From Pseudomonas sp. RSB 5.4 (GTDB lineage Bacteria; Pseudomonadota; Gammaproteobacteria; Pseudomonadales; Pseudomonadaceae), in NCBI RefSeq assembly GCF_037126175.1, contig NZ_CP146986.1, positions 4,163,001 through 4,227,000 of the forward strand: a stretch of DNA of 64,000 nucleotides. The letters run 5' to 3'. A model generated the notes under the pieces. That model had not been told where the DNA came from, did not search any database, and saw nothing but the letters and a program-made list of their open reading frames with translations. Every line of letters starts with the position of its first letter. The stretch's first letter is position 1. A program made the position numbers and the translations under genes. Of this stretch, positions 33,943 to 42,265 are shown piece after piece.

Positions 33943-35311
33943 TGCCCGGAAAGCGCCGCTGAAACTCGCGGTGGTCGGCCACACCAACGTCGGCAAGACC
34001 TCGCTGCTGCGCACCCTGACCCGCGACGTCGGCTTCGGCGAAGTCTCGCACCGGCCGAGCACCACTCGACATGTCGAGGGTGCGCGGTTGTCGGTGGACG
34101 GCGAGCCGTTGCTCGATCTCTACGACACCCCGGGGCTGGAAGACGCCATCGCTCTGCTGGATTTCCTTGAGCGTCTGGAACGCCCCGGCGAACGTCTCGA
34201 CGGCCCGGCGCGACTGGCGCGGTTTCTCGACGGCAGCGAAGCACGTCAGCGTTTCGAACAGGAGGCGAAAGTGCTGCGACAGCTACTCGCCTCCGACGCC
34301 GGTCTGTATGTGATCGACGCCCGCGAACCGGTGCTGGCCAAGTATCGTGACGAACTCGAAGTGCTCGCCAGTTGCGGCAAGCCGCTGTTGCCGGTGCTGA
34401 ATTTCGTCAGCAGCGCCAACCATCGCGAGCCGGACTGGCGCGAAGCGCTGGCGCGGCTTGGCCTGCATGCGCTGGTGCGCTTCGACAGCGTGGCGCCGCC
34501 GGAAGACGGCGAACGGCGACTGTACGAAAGCCTTGCGCTGCTGCTGGAAAACGCCCGTCCGCAACTGGAGCGCTTGATCGCCGATCAACAGGCCCAGCGC
34601 CTCGCCCGCCAACAAAGTGCGGCGCGTTTGATCGCCGAATTGCTGATCGACTGCGCCGCCTGCCGACGCAGTGTGGTCAGCGAGGCCGAGCAGGAACAGC
34701 AAGCGATCAGCGAACTGCGCAAAGCCGTGCGCCAGCGTGAACAGAAATGCGTCGAAGCGTTGCTCAAGCTCTATGCGTTTCGCCCGCAGGATGCGGCGGC
34801 CAGTGATCTGCCGTTGCTCGATGGGCGTTGGGGCGATGATTTGTTCAACCCGGAAACCCTGAAGCAACTCGGCGTGCGGGTGGGCGGCGGGATTGCGGCC
34901 GGTGCCGCGGCGGGGGCTGGCGTGGATTTGCTGGTGGGGGGGATCACCCTCGGCGCGGCGGCATTGGCCGGTGCGATTGCCGGCGGCGCCCTGCAAACCG
35001 CGCGCAGTTATGGCAGCCGCTTGCTGGGCAAGATCAAGGGACAGCGGGAATTGACCGTGGATGACGGCGTGTTGCGGCTGTTGGCGTTGCGTCAGCGCCA
35101 ACTGTTGCTGGCGCTCGATCAGCGCGGGCATGCGGCGATGGAAGCGGTTCAGGTCGCCACCCCGCAGGACAAGACCTGGCGCGAAGGCAAGCTGCCTGAA
35201 GCGTTGCACAAGGCACGGGCGCATCCGCAGTGGTCTTCGCTCAATCCGCATCCGAAGTTGAATCAGGCGGAGCGGCAGGAGCAGATTGATTTACTGGCTG
35301 CAGAGCTTTAG
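33935..35311 (+). CDS. DUF3482 GTPase
   Basis: A 458-residue protein with an N-terminal Era/TrmE-like GTPase domain (G1 VVGHTNVGKTSLLRTL, ~residues 12-27; G3 DTPGLEDA; a later PVLNFVSS in the G4 place rather than NKxD). A C-terminal DUF3482 region follows with a glycine/alanine-rich membrane-associated segment (GIAAGAAAGAGVDLLVGGIT, ~residues 322-342). The first bases overlap the DUF2868 gene, so the two are coupled. The domain design resembles membrane-tethered GTPase and transporter-like partners. The role is unknown. Confidence 0.82.
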   Translation: MTDARKAPLKLAVVGHTNVGKTSLLRTLTRDVGFGEVSHRPSTTRHVEGARLSVDGEPLLDLYDTPGLEDAIALLDFLERLERPGERLDGPARLARFLDGSEARQRFEQEAKVLRQLLASDAGLYVIDAREPVLAKYRDELEVLASCGKPLLPVLNFVSSANHREPDWREALARLGLHALVRFDSVAPPEDGERRLYESLALLLENARPQLERLIADQQAQRLARQQSAARLIAELLIDCAACRRSVVSEAEQEQQAISELRKAVRQREQKCVEALLKLYAFRPQDAAASDLPLLDGRWGDDLFNPETLKQLGVRVGGGIAAGAAAGAGVDLLVGGITLGAAALAGAIAGGALQTARSYGSRLLGKIKGQRELTVDDGVLRLLALRQRQLLLALDQRGHAAMEAVQVATPQDKTWREGKLPEALHKARAHPQWSSLNPHPKLNQAERQEQIDLLAAEL

Positions 35312-35326
35312 CACCTGTTCCGGCCT

Positions 35327-35411
35327 CTTCGCGAGCAAGCCCGCTCCCACAGTTTGATCGCATTCCTTATGGTGGAACTCGGTCGAATGTGGGAGCGGGC
35401 TTGCTCGCGAA
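35327..35411. repeat. REP doublet, opposite orientation
   Basis: TTCGCGAGCAAGCCCGCTCC then the reverse copy after ~40 bp, between two convergent genes. Confidence 0.87.
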
Positions 35412-35433
35412 TGGCGCGACTCGGTGACACGGA

Positions 35434-35991
35434 TTACGCCGCCAGCAGGCGCAACGCCTTCTCCTTCAATACTCCCAGATCCATCACCGGCACCGCCCTC
35501 TCCTTGGCCAACTCATCCCACTGCCGCATGCGCAAACTCACGGTACACAACGGATCGCGCTCAAACGCATCCGCCTCAGCCTCGCTCATCACCCCGCCCT
35601 GATATTCCAGCGTGCGGCGACTCGCTTCACTCAGGCGCTCGAAATACCCAGGCTCACGTAGCGTCAGATAGCGCTTGGCCTGCACGTGATACTCCACCAG
35701 CCGCGCCATGCGCTCGCTGAATCCCGCCTCACGCAAATAATCCGCGCCCAGCCGCTCATGGCTGACCACGCCATAACCGCCCATGTTCTCGGCGCCTTCG
35801 GCACACAAATGGCCGATGTCGTGGAAGAACGCGGCGAGCACCACTTCATCATCAAAGCCTTCAGCCATCGCCAACTGCGCTGCCTGAGACATGTGTTCGA
35901 TCTGCGACACCGGCTCGCCGATGTAATCACTAGTACCAAAGCGTTCATACAGCGCAAACACCCGGTCAACGACTTGCGCATGCCCCGCCAT
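35434..35991 (-). CDS. PhnZ-type HD-domain diiron oxygenase for phosphonate cleavage
   Basis: A 185-residue HD-domain protein of the phosphonate-associated group. It retains every residue expected for a PhnZ mixed-valent diiron oxygenase: Y23 and E26 (YIGE, the mobile lid pair), H33, H57-D58, H61, H78, H102 and D159. PhnZ cleaves 1-hydroxy-2-aminoethylphosphonate to glycine and phosphate with O2. Its ATG overlaps the stop of the FAD oxidoreductase gene upstream on the same strand. The residue assignment is by comparison with the known PhnZ pattern from memory. No PhnY hydroxylase is encoded in the window. Confidence 0.82.
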   Translation of the reverse strand: MAGHAQVVDRVFALYERFGTSDYIGEPVSQIEHMSQAAQLAMAEGFDDEVVLAAFFHDIGHLCAEGAENMGGYGVVSHERLGADYLREAGFSERMARLVEYHVQAKRYLTLREPGYFERLSEASRRTLEYQGGVMSEAEADAFERDPLCTVSLRMRQWDELAKERAVPVMDLGVLKEKALRLLAA

Positions 35992-37124
35992 CAGATTTCC
36001 TCCAGCAATTGCGCCACGTTGCGCTCGGCCAGTGCCGGGCCGACGCTCATGCCGACGCCGGTGTGCATCAGCGCCACACTCAGCCCCAGTGCCGGGCGCA
36101 GGAATGAGAACGGCCCCGGCCCACGGGAACCATAGACGCCCTGCCAGCGCTCGACCACTTGCACCTTGCAGCCCAGCGTGTGCTCGGCCAGTTCGAGCAT
36201 CCAGTTGTCCACTTGCTCGGCGTTGAACGGCGACGGATCGCTGCCGTAATGGTGCGAGTCGCCGATGATCAGCTCGCCATACGGCGTCGGACTGATCAGC
36301 AGGTGAATGCCGTTGTCGTGCAGGTGCGGTTGTTCGCGCAGGATCTGTGCCTGCACCGCTGCCGCTTCTGGCAAATCGGCGAAGGCGCCGTAGTGCACGC
36401 AGCTCAAACCGGTGAGCAAGGCGTGTTGCAGATTCAGCTCGATCTGCGGTTTGGCGCGGAGCATTTGCAAACGGCAGATCTGCGGGTCGAGCGTGGCAAT
36501 CGGCTCGGCCAGCAGGGTCTGATAATCGTGGCCGGAGCAGACGATGATTTGCTGCGCCGTGAAACTGCCGGCAGTGCTGTGCAGACGTCCTGGCTCGACG
36601 TCACGCACCAGCGTGCTGAAGTGAAACTCGACGCCGAGGTCGCGGCGCAGATAGTCGATCAGCGCCGGGATCGCTTCCCGCGAGTACAACTGTTGATCGT
36701 CCACGCCGTGCAACGCAGAGCGATGGTGGCTGAACTGGCCGTGGTACAGATCACGCAGGGCGGCGCCACGCAGCAAGGCGACGTTGTAACCGTGCTCCAC
36801 GGCGCGGCCGTTGCAAAAGGCTTCGAGCAATTGCTCTTCGGCTTCGCTGCGGGCGAACAGGTACGAGCCGTTGCGCTTGATCTGCAGACCGGCGAGTTGC
36901 GCCCAGTCGCCCCAGATCTCGCGGCTGGCCTTGGCCAGTTCGAGCATCGGCCCGGGTGGCTGGCCGGTGACCAGCGCCTGACCGAAGTTGCGCACCGAGG
37001 CGCCGAGGGGCGTGGCGGTGCGTTCGAAAACGCTGACCTTGAGGCCGCGTTTGGCGGCGGCGTAAGCGTGGGACAGGCCGAGGATGCCGGCGCCGACGAT
37101 GAGCAGGTCTTTGTGTTGTGTCAT
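35991..37124 (-). CDS. FAD-dependent oxidoreductase of phosphonate clusters (TIGR03364 type)
   Basis: A 377-residue DadA/glycine-oxidase-like flavoprotein. The FAD-binding motif is LLIVGAGILGLSHAYAAAKR (~residues 6-25), and the second FAD contact is YGSRGPGPFSFLRPALGLSV with TGVGMSVGPALAE at the C terminus. Proteins of this group recur beside 2-aminoethylphosphonate transporters and act on amine substrates, probably the aminophosphonate or an N-alkyl form of it. The start at 37124 (MTQHKD) is chosen because the frame beyond it enters a REP element. It overlaps the HD gene by one base. Confidence 0.8.
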   Translation of the reverse strand: MTQHKDLLIVGAGILGLSHAYAAAKRGLKVSVFERTATPLGASVRNFGQALVTGQPPGPMLELAKASREIWGDWAQLAGLQIKRNGSYLFARSEAEEQLLEAFCNGRAVEHGYNVALLRGAALRDLYHGQFSHHRSALHGVDDQQLYSREAIPALIDYLRRDLGVEFHFSTLVRDVEPGRLHSTAGSFTAQQIIVCSGHDYQTLLAEPIATLDPQICRLQMLRAKPQIELNLQHALLTGLSCVHYGAFADLPEAAAVQAQILREQPHLHDNGIHLLISPTPYGELIIGDSHHYGSDPSPFNAEQVDNWMLELAEHTLGCKVQVVERWQGVYGSRGPGPFSFLRPALGLSVALMHTGVGMSVGPALAERNVAQLLEEI

Positions 37125-37151
37125 GGAGATTTTCCCTGAATGGGAGACCGC

Positions 37152-37247
37152 CTTCGCGAGCAAGCCCGCTCCCACAGGGGATTCTTGGTGCCCACAAAAT
37201 AGGTGTTCACTGAAGATCCAATGTGGGAGCGGGCTTGCTCGCGAAGA
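37152..37247. repeat. REP doublet, opposite orientation
   Basis: TTCGCGAGCAAGCCCGCTCC then the reverse copy ~55 bp later. It separates the transporter genes from the catabolic pair. Confidence 0.87.
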
Positions 37248-37270
37248 GGCCCTGTCAGTCGATAAAGAAC

Positions 37271-38296
37271 TTACTTGGCAACGACTTTCTCGGACTTGCC
37301 GTCATAACGCTTACGCCATTCGGTCAGGATCTCGTCGCGGTTCTTCGAGGCCCAGGCGAAGTCGTTCTTGATCAGGCGCTGCTCGTAGTCGGCCGGCAGT
37401 TCGGTCTGCGGCTTGGCGATACCCGGCTGGGCGAGGACGGCGAAGTTCTCTTTGTACAGATCCATCGCCTCGGCGCTGGCGGAGAAGTCCGCGAGTTTTT
37501 TCGCCGCTTCTTCATGCGGGGTGCCTTTGATCACGGCAGTCGCCTCGATCTCCCAGCCCAGGCCTTCTTTCGGCAGGATGATGTCCAGCGGCGCGCCCTG
37601 GCGTTTCAGCTGTACCGCCGGATATTCGAAGGAAATGCCGATCGGGAATTCGCCCGCAGCGGCCAGTTTGCAAGGCTTGGAACCGGAGTGAACGTACTGG
37701 CCGATGTTCTGGTGCAGACCGTCCATGTAGGCCCAGCCCTGCTTCTCGCCGAAGGTTTGCAGCCAGGCGCTGACGTCGAGGAAACCGGTGCCGGACGACG
37801 CCGGGTTCGGCATGACGATCTTGCCCTTGTACTCAGGCTTGGTCAGATCCTGCCAGCTCACCGGTTTGCTCAGGCCCTGCTTCTCGGCTTCGACGGTGTT
37901 GAAGCAAATGGTCGCGGCCCATACGTCCATGCCGACCCAGGCTGGCGGGTTGGCGGCGTCGCGGTAGTTCGCGCCGATCTTGCCCAGATCCTTCGGTGCA
38001 TAGCTTCGCAGCATGCCCTGCTGATCGAGGATCGCCAGGCTCGAAGCGGCCAGCCCCCACACCGCGTCAGCCTGCGGACGGGCCTTTTCGGCGAGGAGTT
38101 TGGCGGTGATGATCCCGGTGGAATCACGCACCCACTTGATCTCGACGTCCGGGTTGGCCTTCTCGAACGCGGCTTTGTAAGCGGTCAGTTGCTCGGCTTC
38201 GAGGGCGGTGTACACCGTCAACTCGGTTTTTGCCGCGAAGGCATTCAGGCTGAAAGTAGCGAGCACAGCAGCGGCCAGGGCCATAGGCTTGAACAT
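37271..38296 (-). CDS. 2-aminoethylphosphonate ABC transporter, substrate-binding protein
   Basis: A 341-residue periplasmic binding protein. The signal peptide is MFKPMALAAAVLATFSLNAF with AFA cleavage. The mature protein begins KTELTVYTALEAEQLTAYKA, the opening typical of the iron/polyamine-like (type 2) binding fold used by the putative 2-aminoethylphosphonate importers. Internal pieces WGLAASSLAILDQQGMLRSY and MPNPASSGTGFLDVSAWLQT also fit. Start at 38296 is set by the signal peptide. First among its neighbours in similarity to the PhnS2 group; an Fe3+ role is the alternative, made less likely by the adjacent phosphonate enzymes. Confidence 0.82.
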   Translation of the reverse strand: MFKPMALAAAVLATFSLNAFAAKTELTVYTALEAEQLTAYKAAFEKANPDVEIKWVRDSTGIITAKLLAEKARPQADAVWGLAASSLAILDQQGMLRSYAPKDLGKIGANYRDAANPPAWVGMDVWAATICFNTVEAEKQGLSKPVSWQDLTKPEYKGKIVMPNPASSGTGFLDVSAWLQTFGEKQGWAYMDGLHQNIGQYVHSGSKPCKLAAAGEFPIGISFEYPAVQLKRQGAPLDIILPKEGLGWEIEATAVIKGTPHEEAAKKLADFSASAEAMDLYKENFAVLAQPGIAKPQTELPADYEQRLIKNDFAWASKNRDEILTEWRKRYDGKSEKVVAK

Positions 38297-38343
38297 GATC
38301 GTTTTCCTGTCGGTGAGTTGAGGCTGTAGGGATAAATCGTCAA

Positions 38344-40068
38344 TCAGTGACCGGGCGCGGTTTGCCGCCAGGCCTGGGAACGGCGCAGCAAGCCGCGCGA
38401 AGCCCACGCCAGCAGCAAGGACACGCCTGCCGAGGTGAACAGAATCAGGGTCGACATCGCTGCCGCGCCGCCGACGTTGCCGGCGTCATCCATGTTCAGC
38501 ACCGCCACCGCCGCGAGGATGGTGTCGGGGCTGTAGAGGAAGATCGCCGCCGACACCGTGGTCATCGCCGAGACGAACAGGTAGCGCACGATGTCCAGCA
38601 ACGCCGGCAGGCAGATCGGCACGGTGACGCGCAGGTAATGGCGGTACAGCGGCGCCTTGAGCGACAGCGCGGCGGCTTCGAACTCGGCGTCGAGCTGGCG
38701 CAGCGCGGTGGTCGCGGTCATTTGCGCGGTGGTCAGATAGTGCGCAATGGTGCAGACGATCAGCAGCGTCATCGTGCCGTACAGCACGTGCAGCGGGTTG
38801 CCGCTGAGGTTGAAGAAGAAGACGTAACCCAGGCCGAGCACCAGCCCCGGCACCGCCATCGGCACGAAACTGAGCATGCGCAGGGTCAGGTTGAGGCCGC
38901 GTTGGCTGCGGGTTTTCTCCATCAGATAAGCGCCAGTGAAGATCAGCACGCTGCCAATCAGCGCCGTGCCCAACGCCATCTTCAAGCTGTTGCTGTACGC
39001 CAGCCAGCCACCGCCGGCGGTCTCGTTGAACTGATAGTGATTGAGCGACAGCGACAGGTTGTACGGCCAGAACTTCACCAGCGAGGAAAACACCGCCATG
39101 CCGAACACCAGCAGCAACGCCGCACTGATCAACAAAACAATCGCCAGATAGCAGGCATCGCGCCGCTTCGACGGCGCCGGTTTGAACACCTGGGCGCGGC
39201 CGCTCATGGAATCGCCGTGACGGCGGCGCAGCCAGGCATCGACGCCGAAGCTGAACAGCGCCGGCAGCAACAGCACCATGCCGATCAGCGCCCCGCGACC
39301 GAATTGTTGCTGGCCGACCACGGCTTTGTAGGCTTCCAGCGCCAGCACTTGATAGTCGCCACCAACCACCACCGGCACGCCGAAATCGGTGATGGTCAGG
39401 GTGAACACCAGACAGAACGCAGCGAATACCGCTTGGCGGGTCGCCGGCCAGGTGATGCTGCGGAACGCCTTGGCCGGACTGGCGCCCATGCTCGACGCCG
39501 CATCGAACAGCCGCGCATCGGCCAGCGACAACGCCGACAGCAGAATCATCAGCGCATGCGGAAAGGTGTAGATCACCTCACCCAGCACGATCCCCCAGAA
39601 ACCGTAGATGTTGTCCGAGAGCAGCCCGCGCAACATGCCCTGATTGCCGAACAGATAGACCAGTGCGATACCCGGCAGCATCGACGGCGCCATCAATGGC
39701 AGCAGGGAAATCCCGCGCCAGATGCCCTTGGCCGGAATCAGTGTGCGTTGCAGGGCGTAGGCAAACAGGTAGGCCAGCGGTACGACGATGGCCGCGACGC
39801 TGAGGGAAACTTTCAGGCTGTTGCCGAGCAGCCAGTGGAAATTCTCGCTGGTCACCAGCTCCTTGGCGGCGAGCCAGCCACCGCCCTGCCCGGCCTCGCT
39901 GCTGAAGCCGCGCCAGAAGATCGCCAGCAACGGCAGCAGCACAGCGACACCGAGCAGTAACAGCAGCAGGAGTTTGCCGCCGAGGACGAAGATCCGGTCA
40001 CCGACCTCGGCCCCGGACACTCGCCGCGCCTGCTTGTGCGGTAGCGGCAGTGCGATGTTCGCGCTCAT
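38344..40068 (-). CDS. 2-aminoethylphosphonate ABC transporter, fused permease
   Basis: A 574-residue inner-membrane permease made of two fused binding-protein-dependent modules, about twelve membrane segments. Each half carries an EAA-type cytoplasmic loop (DAASSMGASPAKAFRSITWP in the first, EFEAAALSLKAPLYRHYLRV in the second) that contacts the ATPase. Such double-length permeases (PhnU2 or FbpB style) work as one subunit. The stop of the ATPase gene overlaps its ATG by one base. Confidence 0.85.
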   Translation of the reverse strand: MSANIALPLPHKQARRVSGAEVGDRIFVLGGKLLLLLLLGVAVLLPLLAIFWRGFSSEAGQGGGWLAAKELVTSENFHWLLGNSLKVSLSVAAIVVPLAYLFAYALQRTLIPAKGIWRGISLLPLMAPSMLPGIALVYLFGNQGMLRGLLSDNIYGFWGIVLGEVIYTFPHALMILLSALSLADARLFDAASSMGASPAKAFRSITWPATRQAVFAAFCLVFTLTITDFGVPVVVGGDYQVLALEAYKAVVGQQQFGRGALIGMVLLLPALFSFGVDAWLRRRHGDSMSGRAQVFKPAPSKRRDACYLAIVLLISAALLLVFGMAVFSSLVKFWPYNLSLSLNHYQFNETAGGGWLAYSNSLKMALGTALIGSVLIFTGAYLMEKTRSQRGLNLTLRMLSFVPMAVPGLVLGLGYVFFFNLSGNPLHVLYGTMTLLIVCTIAHYLTTAQMTATTALRQLDAEFEAAALSLKAPLYRHYLRVTVPICLPALLDIVRYLFVSAMTTVSAAIFLYSPDTILAAVAVLNMDDAGNVGGAAAMSTLILFTSAGVSLLLAWASRGLLRRSQAWRQTAPGH

Positions 40069-41144
40069 CAGGCAAACACCTGCAGGCTGCGCGGTGGCAA
40101 GGCGACCATGATCTGCTGGGCGCCGAGGCGCGGCATGGCTTCCGGCGCCAGTTCAGCGAGCAGCGCGTGGCCCGGCAATTGGTCGAGTTCGAAGCTCATG
40201 CGGCAGCGGTTGCCGAGGAAAGTGATCTCGCGAACCTTGGCCGGGAACAGGTTTTCTTCGTGCACCAGCGGATTGACGCTGATCGCTTCCGGACGGCAGA
40301 ACAGTCGGCCCGAGGCGCCGCTGACGCTGCCATCGGCCAGACGCACATCCATCCCGCCAACCCGGGCATGACTGGCGCTGCTGCGCTGGAACGGCAGCCA
40401 GTTGCCCTGCCCGACGAACTCGGCCACGAACGGCGTGGCCGGGCGGTTGTAGATTTCCTGCGGGGTGGCGTACTGCTCGACCCGGCCGTTGTGCATCACG
40501 GCGATGCGGTCGGCCATCAGCATGGCTTCGTCCTGATTGTGCGTGACCATCAGGGTGGTGATGCCGAGGTTGCGCTGCAGTTGGCGCAGTTCGGTGCACA
40601 GATGCTCGCGCACTCGAGCGTCCAGCGCCGACATCGGTTCATCGAGCAACAGCAGCGACGGCGCCGGGGCCAGGGCACGAGCCAGTGCGACTCGCTGTTG
40701 CTGACCGCCGGACAACTGGCCCGGGTACTTTTTCTCACTGCCGGTGAGGCCGACCAGTTCCAGCATCTGACCGACGCGACGACGCACTTCGTCACGACCA
40801 CTGCCGGCGAGGCCGTAGGCAATGTTCGCTTCGACGGTCAGATTGGGGAACAGCGCGTAGGACTGGAACAGGATGCCGTAGTCCCGGGCTTGCGGCGCGA
40901 GGTGCGAAACATCGCGGTCGCCGAGGTACAACTCGCCGCTGTCCTGCTTCTCCAGCCCGGCGATGCAGCGCAGCAGCGTGGTCTTGCCACAGCCCGACGG
41001 GCCGAGCAGACACACCAGCTCACCGGCCGCGACATCGAGGGAGACGTTATCCAGTGCGGTGAACGCGCCGAAGCGCTTCTGCACGCCGCGCACTTTCATC
41101 GGCGCACCGGGGTTGGTCAGGGCAGTTGCGATTGCAGGATTCAT
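40068..41144 (-). CDS. 2-aminoethylphosphonate ABC transporter, ATPase
   Basis: A 358-residue ATPase. Walker A is GPSGCGKTTLLRCIAG (~residues 49-64), the signature LSGGQQQRVALARALAPAPS, Walker B LLLLDEPMSALDA, and the switch MVTHNQDEAML. A C-terminal TOBE-type domain follows (residues ~260-358). It overlaps the permease gene. First gene of the transporter operon, transcribed toward the catabolic pair. Confidence 0.87.
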   Translation of the reverse strand: MNPAIATALTNPGAPMKVRGVQKRFGAFTALDNVSLDVAAGELVCLLGPSGCGKTTLLRCIAGLEKQDSGELYLGDRDVSHLAPQARDYGILFQSYALFPNLTVEANIAYGLAGSGRDEVRRRVGQMLELVGLTGSEKKYPGQLSGGQQQRVALARALAPAPSLLLLDEPMSALDARVREHLCTELRQLQRNLGITTLMVTHNQDEAMLMADRIAVMHNGRVEQYATPQEIYNRPATPFVAEFVGQGNWLPFQRSSASHARVGGMDVRLADGSVSGASGRLFCRPEAISVNPLVHEENLFPAKVREITFLGNRCRMSFELDQLPGHALLAELAPEAMPRLGAQQIMVALPPRSLQVFA

Positions 41145-41283
41145 GGACAGACCTCATCAAGCTGATGGGGCCAATCCTAGAGTTGTAATGCGTCCGTCAT
41201 GTGGCAGTAGGGCAAAAACGGCTGATAGTGGTATTCGGGGATTTTGGTTCAGGTTTCAAGTCATGTGTTGCCTGGCCTGACGC

Positions 41284-41361
41284 CTTCGCGAGCAAGCCCG
41301 CTCCCACATTGGATTTGTGTTGTGAACACTATCCCCTGTGGGAGCGGGCTTGCTCGCGAAG
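41284..41361. repeat. REP doublet, opposite orientation
   Basis: TTCGCGAGCAAGCCCGCTCC then the reverse copy ~33 bp later, in the 241-bp gap between the ATPase and the LysR gene. The rest of that gap holds the likely ATPase promoter. Confidence 0.87.
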
Positions 41362-41385
41362 AGGCCGGCATGGGCACTGAAGAAA

Positions 41386-42255
41386 TCAGGCCGGGGACAT
41401 TTCCTGGGCCAACCCGAGAAACGCCGCCGGCAACCGCGCGCCCTTGCGCTCCTTGAGGCAATACAGGTACTCGGGAATCTGCGGCGCATTCTCGATGGTC
41501 AGCACCCGCAATTGCGGATCGTGCGGCACTTCCTGGCGGGCAATGATGCTGATGCCGATATTGCGCAGCACCGCCTCACGGATCGACTCGCGGCTGCCGA
41601 TCTCCAGCAACGGGCCGAAACTGACTCCGGCGCTTTGCAGCAACTCCTCGGTCAGGCGCCGGGTGGTCGAACCGGACTCGCGCATCAGCAAGGTATGCCC
41701 GGCCAGCGCGCTCAACGCCACATGTTCCTGCGCCGCCAGCGGATGGTTGCGATGCACCGCCAGCACCAGCGGATCGCTACCCAATACACGGCGAATCAAG
41801 CGCGCATCCTCAAGCAACTGCGACGATGCCGCGACATCCACCCGGTAATCCTCCAGCGCTTCGAGCACCTGCTGCGAGTTGCCGATCTCCACCGACACTT
41901 CCACCTGTGGCAGACGCTCGCGGAAGGTCTTCACCAGATCGAGGATGTAATACGGCGCAGTGGCAGCGATGCGCAGCGTGCCCTGCACCTGACCGCTGTT
42001 GCGCAGGAAGAACTCGATGTCGGCCTCCTGCTGCAACAGCGCCTTGACCATCGGCAGCAGCCGCGCGCCTTCGTCGCTGACACTCAGGCGCCGACCGCCA
42101 CGGTAGAACAGCTCCACCGAGTACTGACTTTCCAGATTACGGATCTGCGTGGTCACGGTGGGTTGGCTGAGGCCGAGCTTTTTCGCCGCCAGCGTAATGC
42201 TGCCCAGGCGGGCGACCATATAAAACGCTTTCAGCTCGGCACTCAGCACAACCAT
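41386..42255 (-). CDS. LysR-type regulator of the phosphonate block
   Basis: A 289-residue LysR regulator. The helix-turn-helix is at residues ~4-60 (ELKAFYMVARLGSITLAAKK, LGLSQPTVTTQIRNLESQYS), and the co-inducer domain at ~90-289 (QGTLRIAATAPYYILDLVKTF). Its position at the head of the phosphonate genes on the same strand and its similarity to LysR proteins of aminoethylphosphonate clusters (TIGR03339 type, from memory) point to control of this block. Ten bases separate it from the cadA stop. Confidence 0.85.
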   Translation of the reverse strand: MVVLSAELKAFYMVARLGSITLAAKKLGLSQPTVTTQIRNLESQYSVELFYRGGRRLSVSDEGARLLPMVKALLQQEADIEFFLRNSGQVQGTLRIAATAPYYILDLVKTFRERLPQVEVSVEIGNSQQVLEALEDYRVDVAASSQLLEDARLIRRVLGSDPLVLAVHRNHPLAAQEHVALSALAGHTLLMRESGSTTRRLTEELLQSAGVSFGPLLEIGSRESIREAVLRNIGISIIARQEVPHDPQLRVLTIENAPQIPEYLYCLKERKGARLPAAFLGLAQEMSPA

Positions 42256-42265
42256 CCCTCATCGT

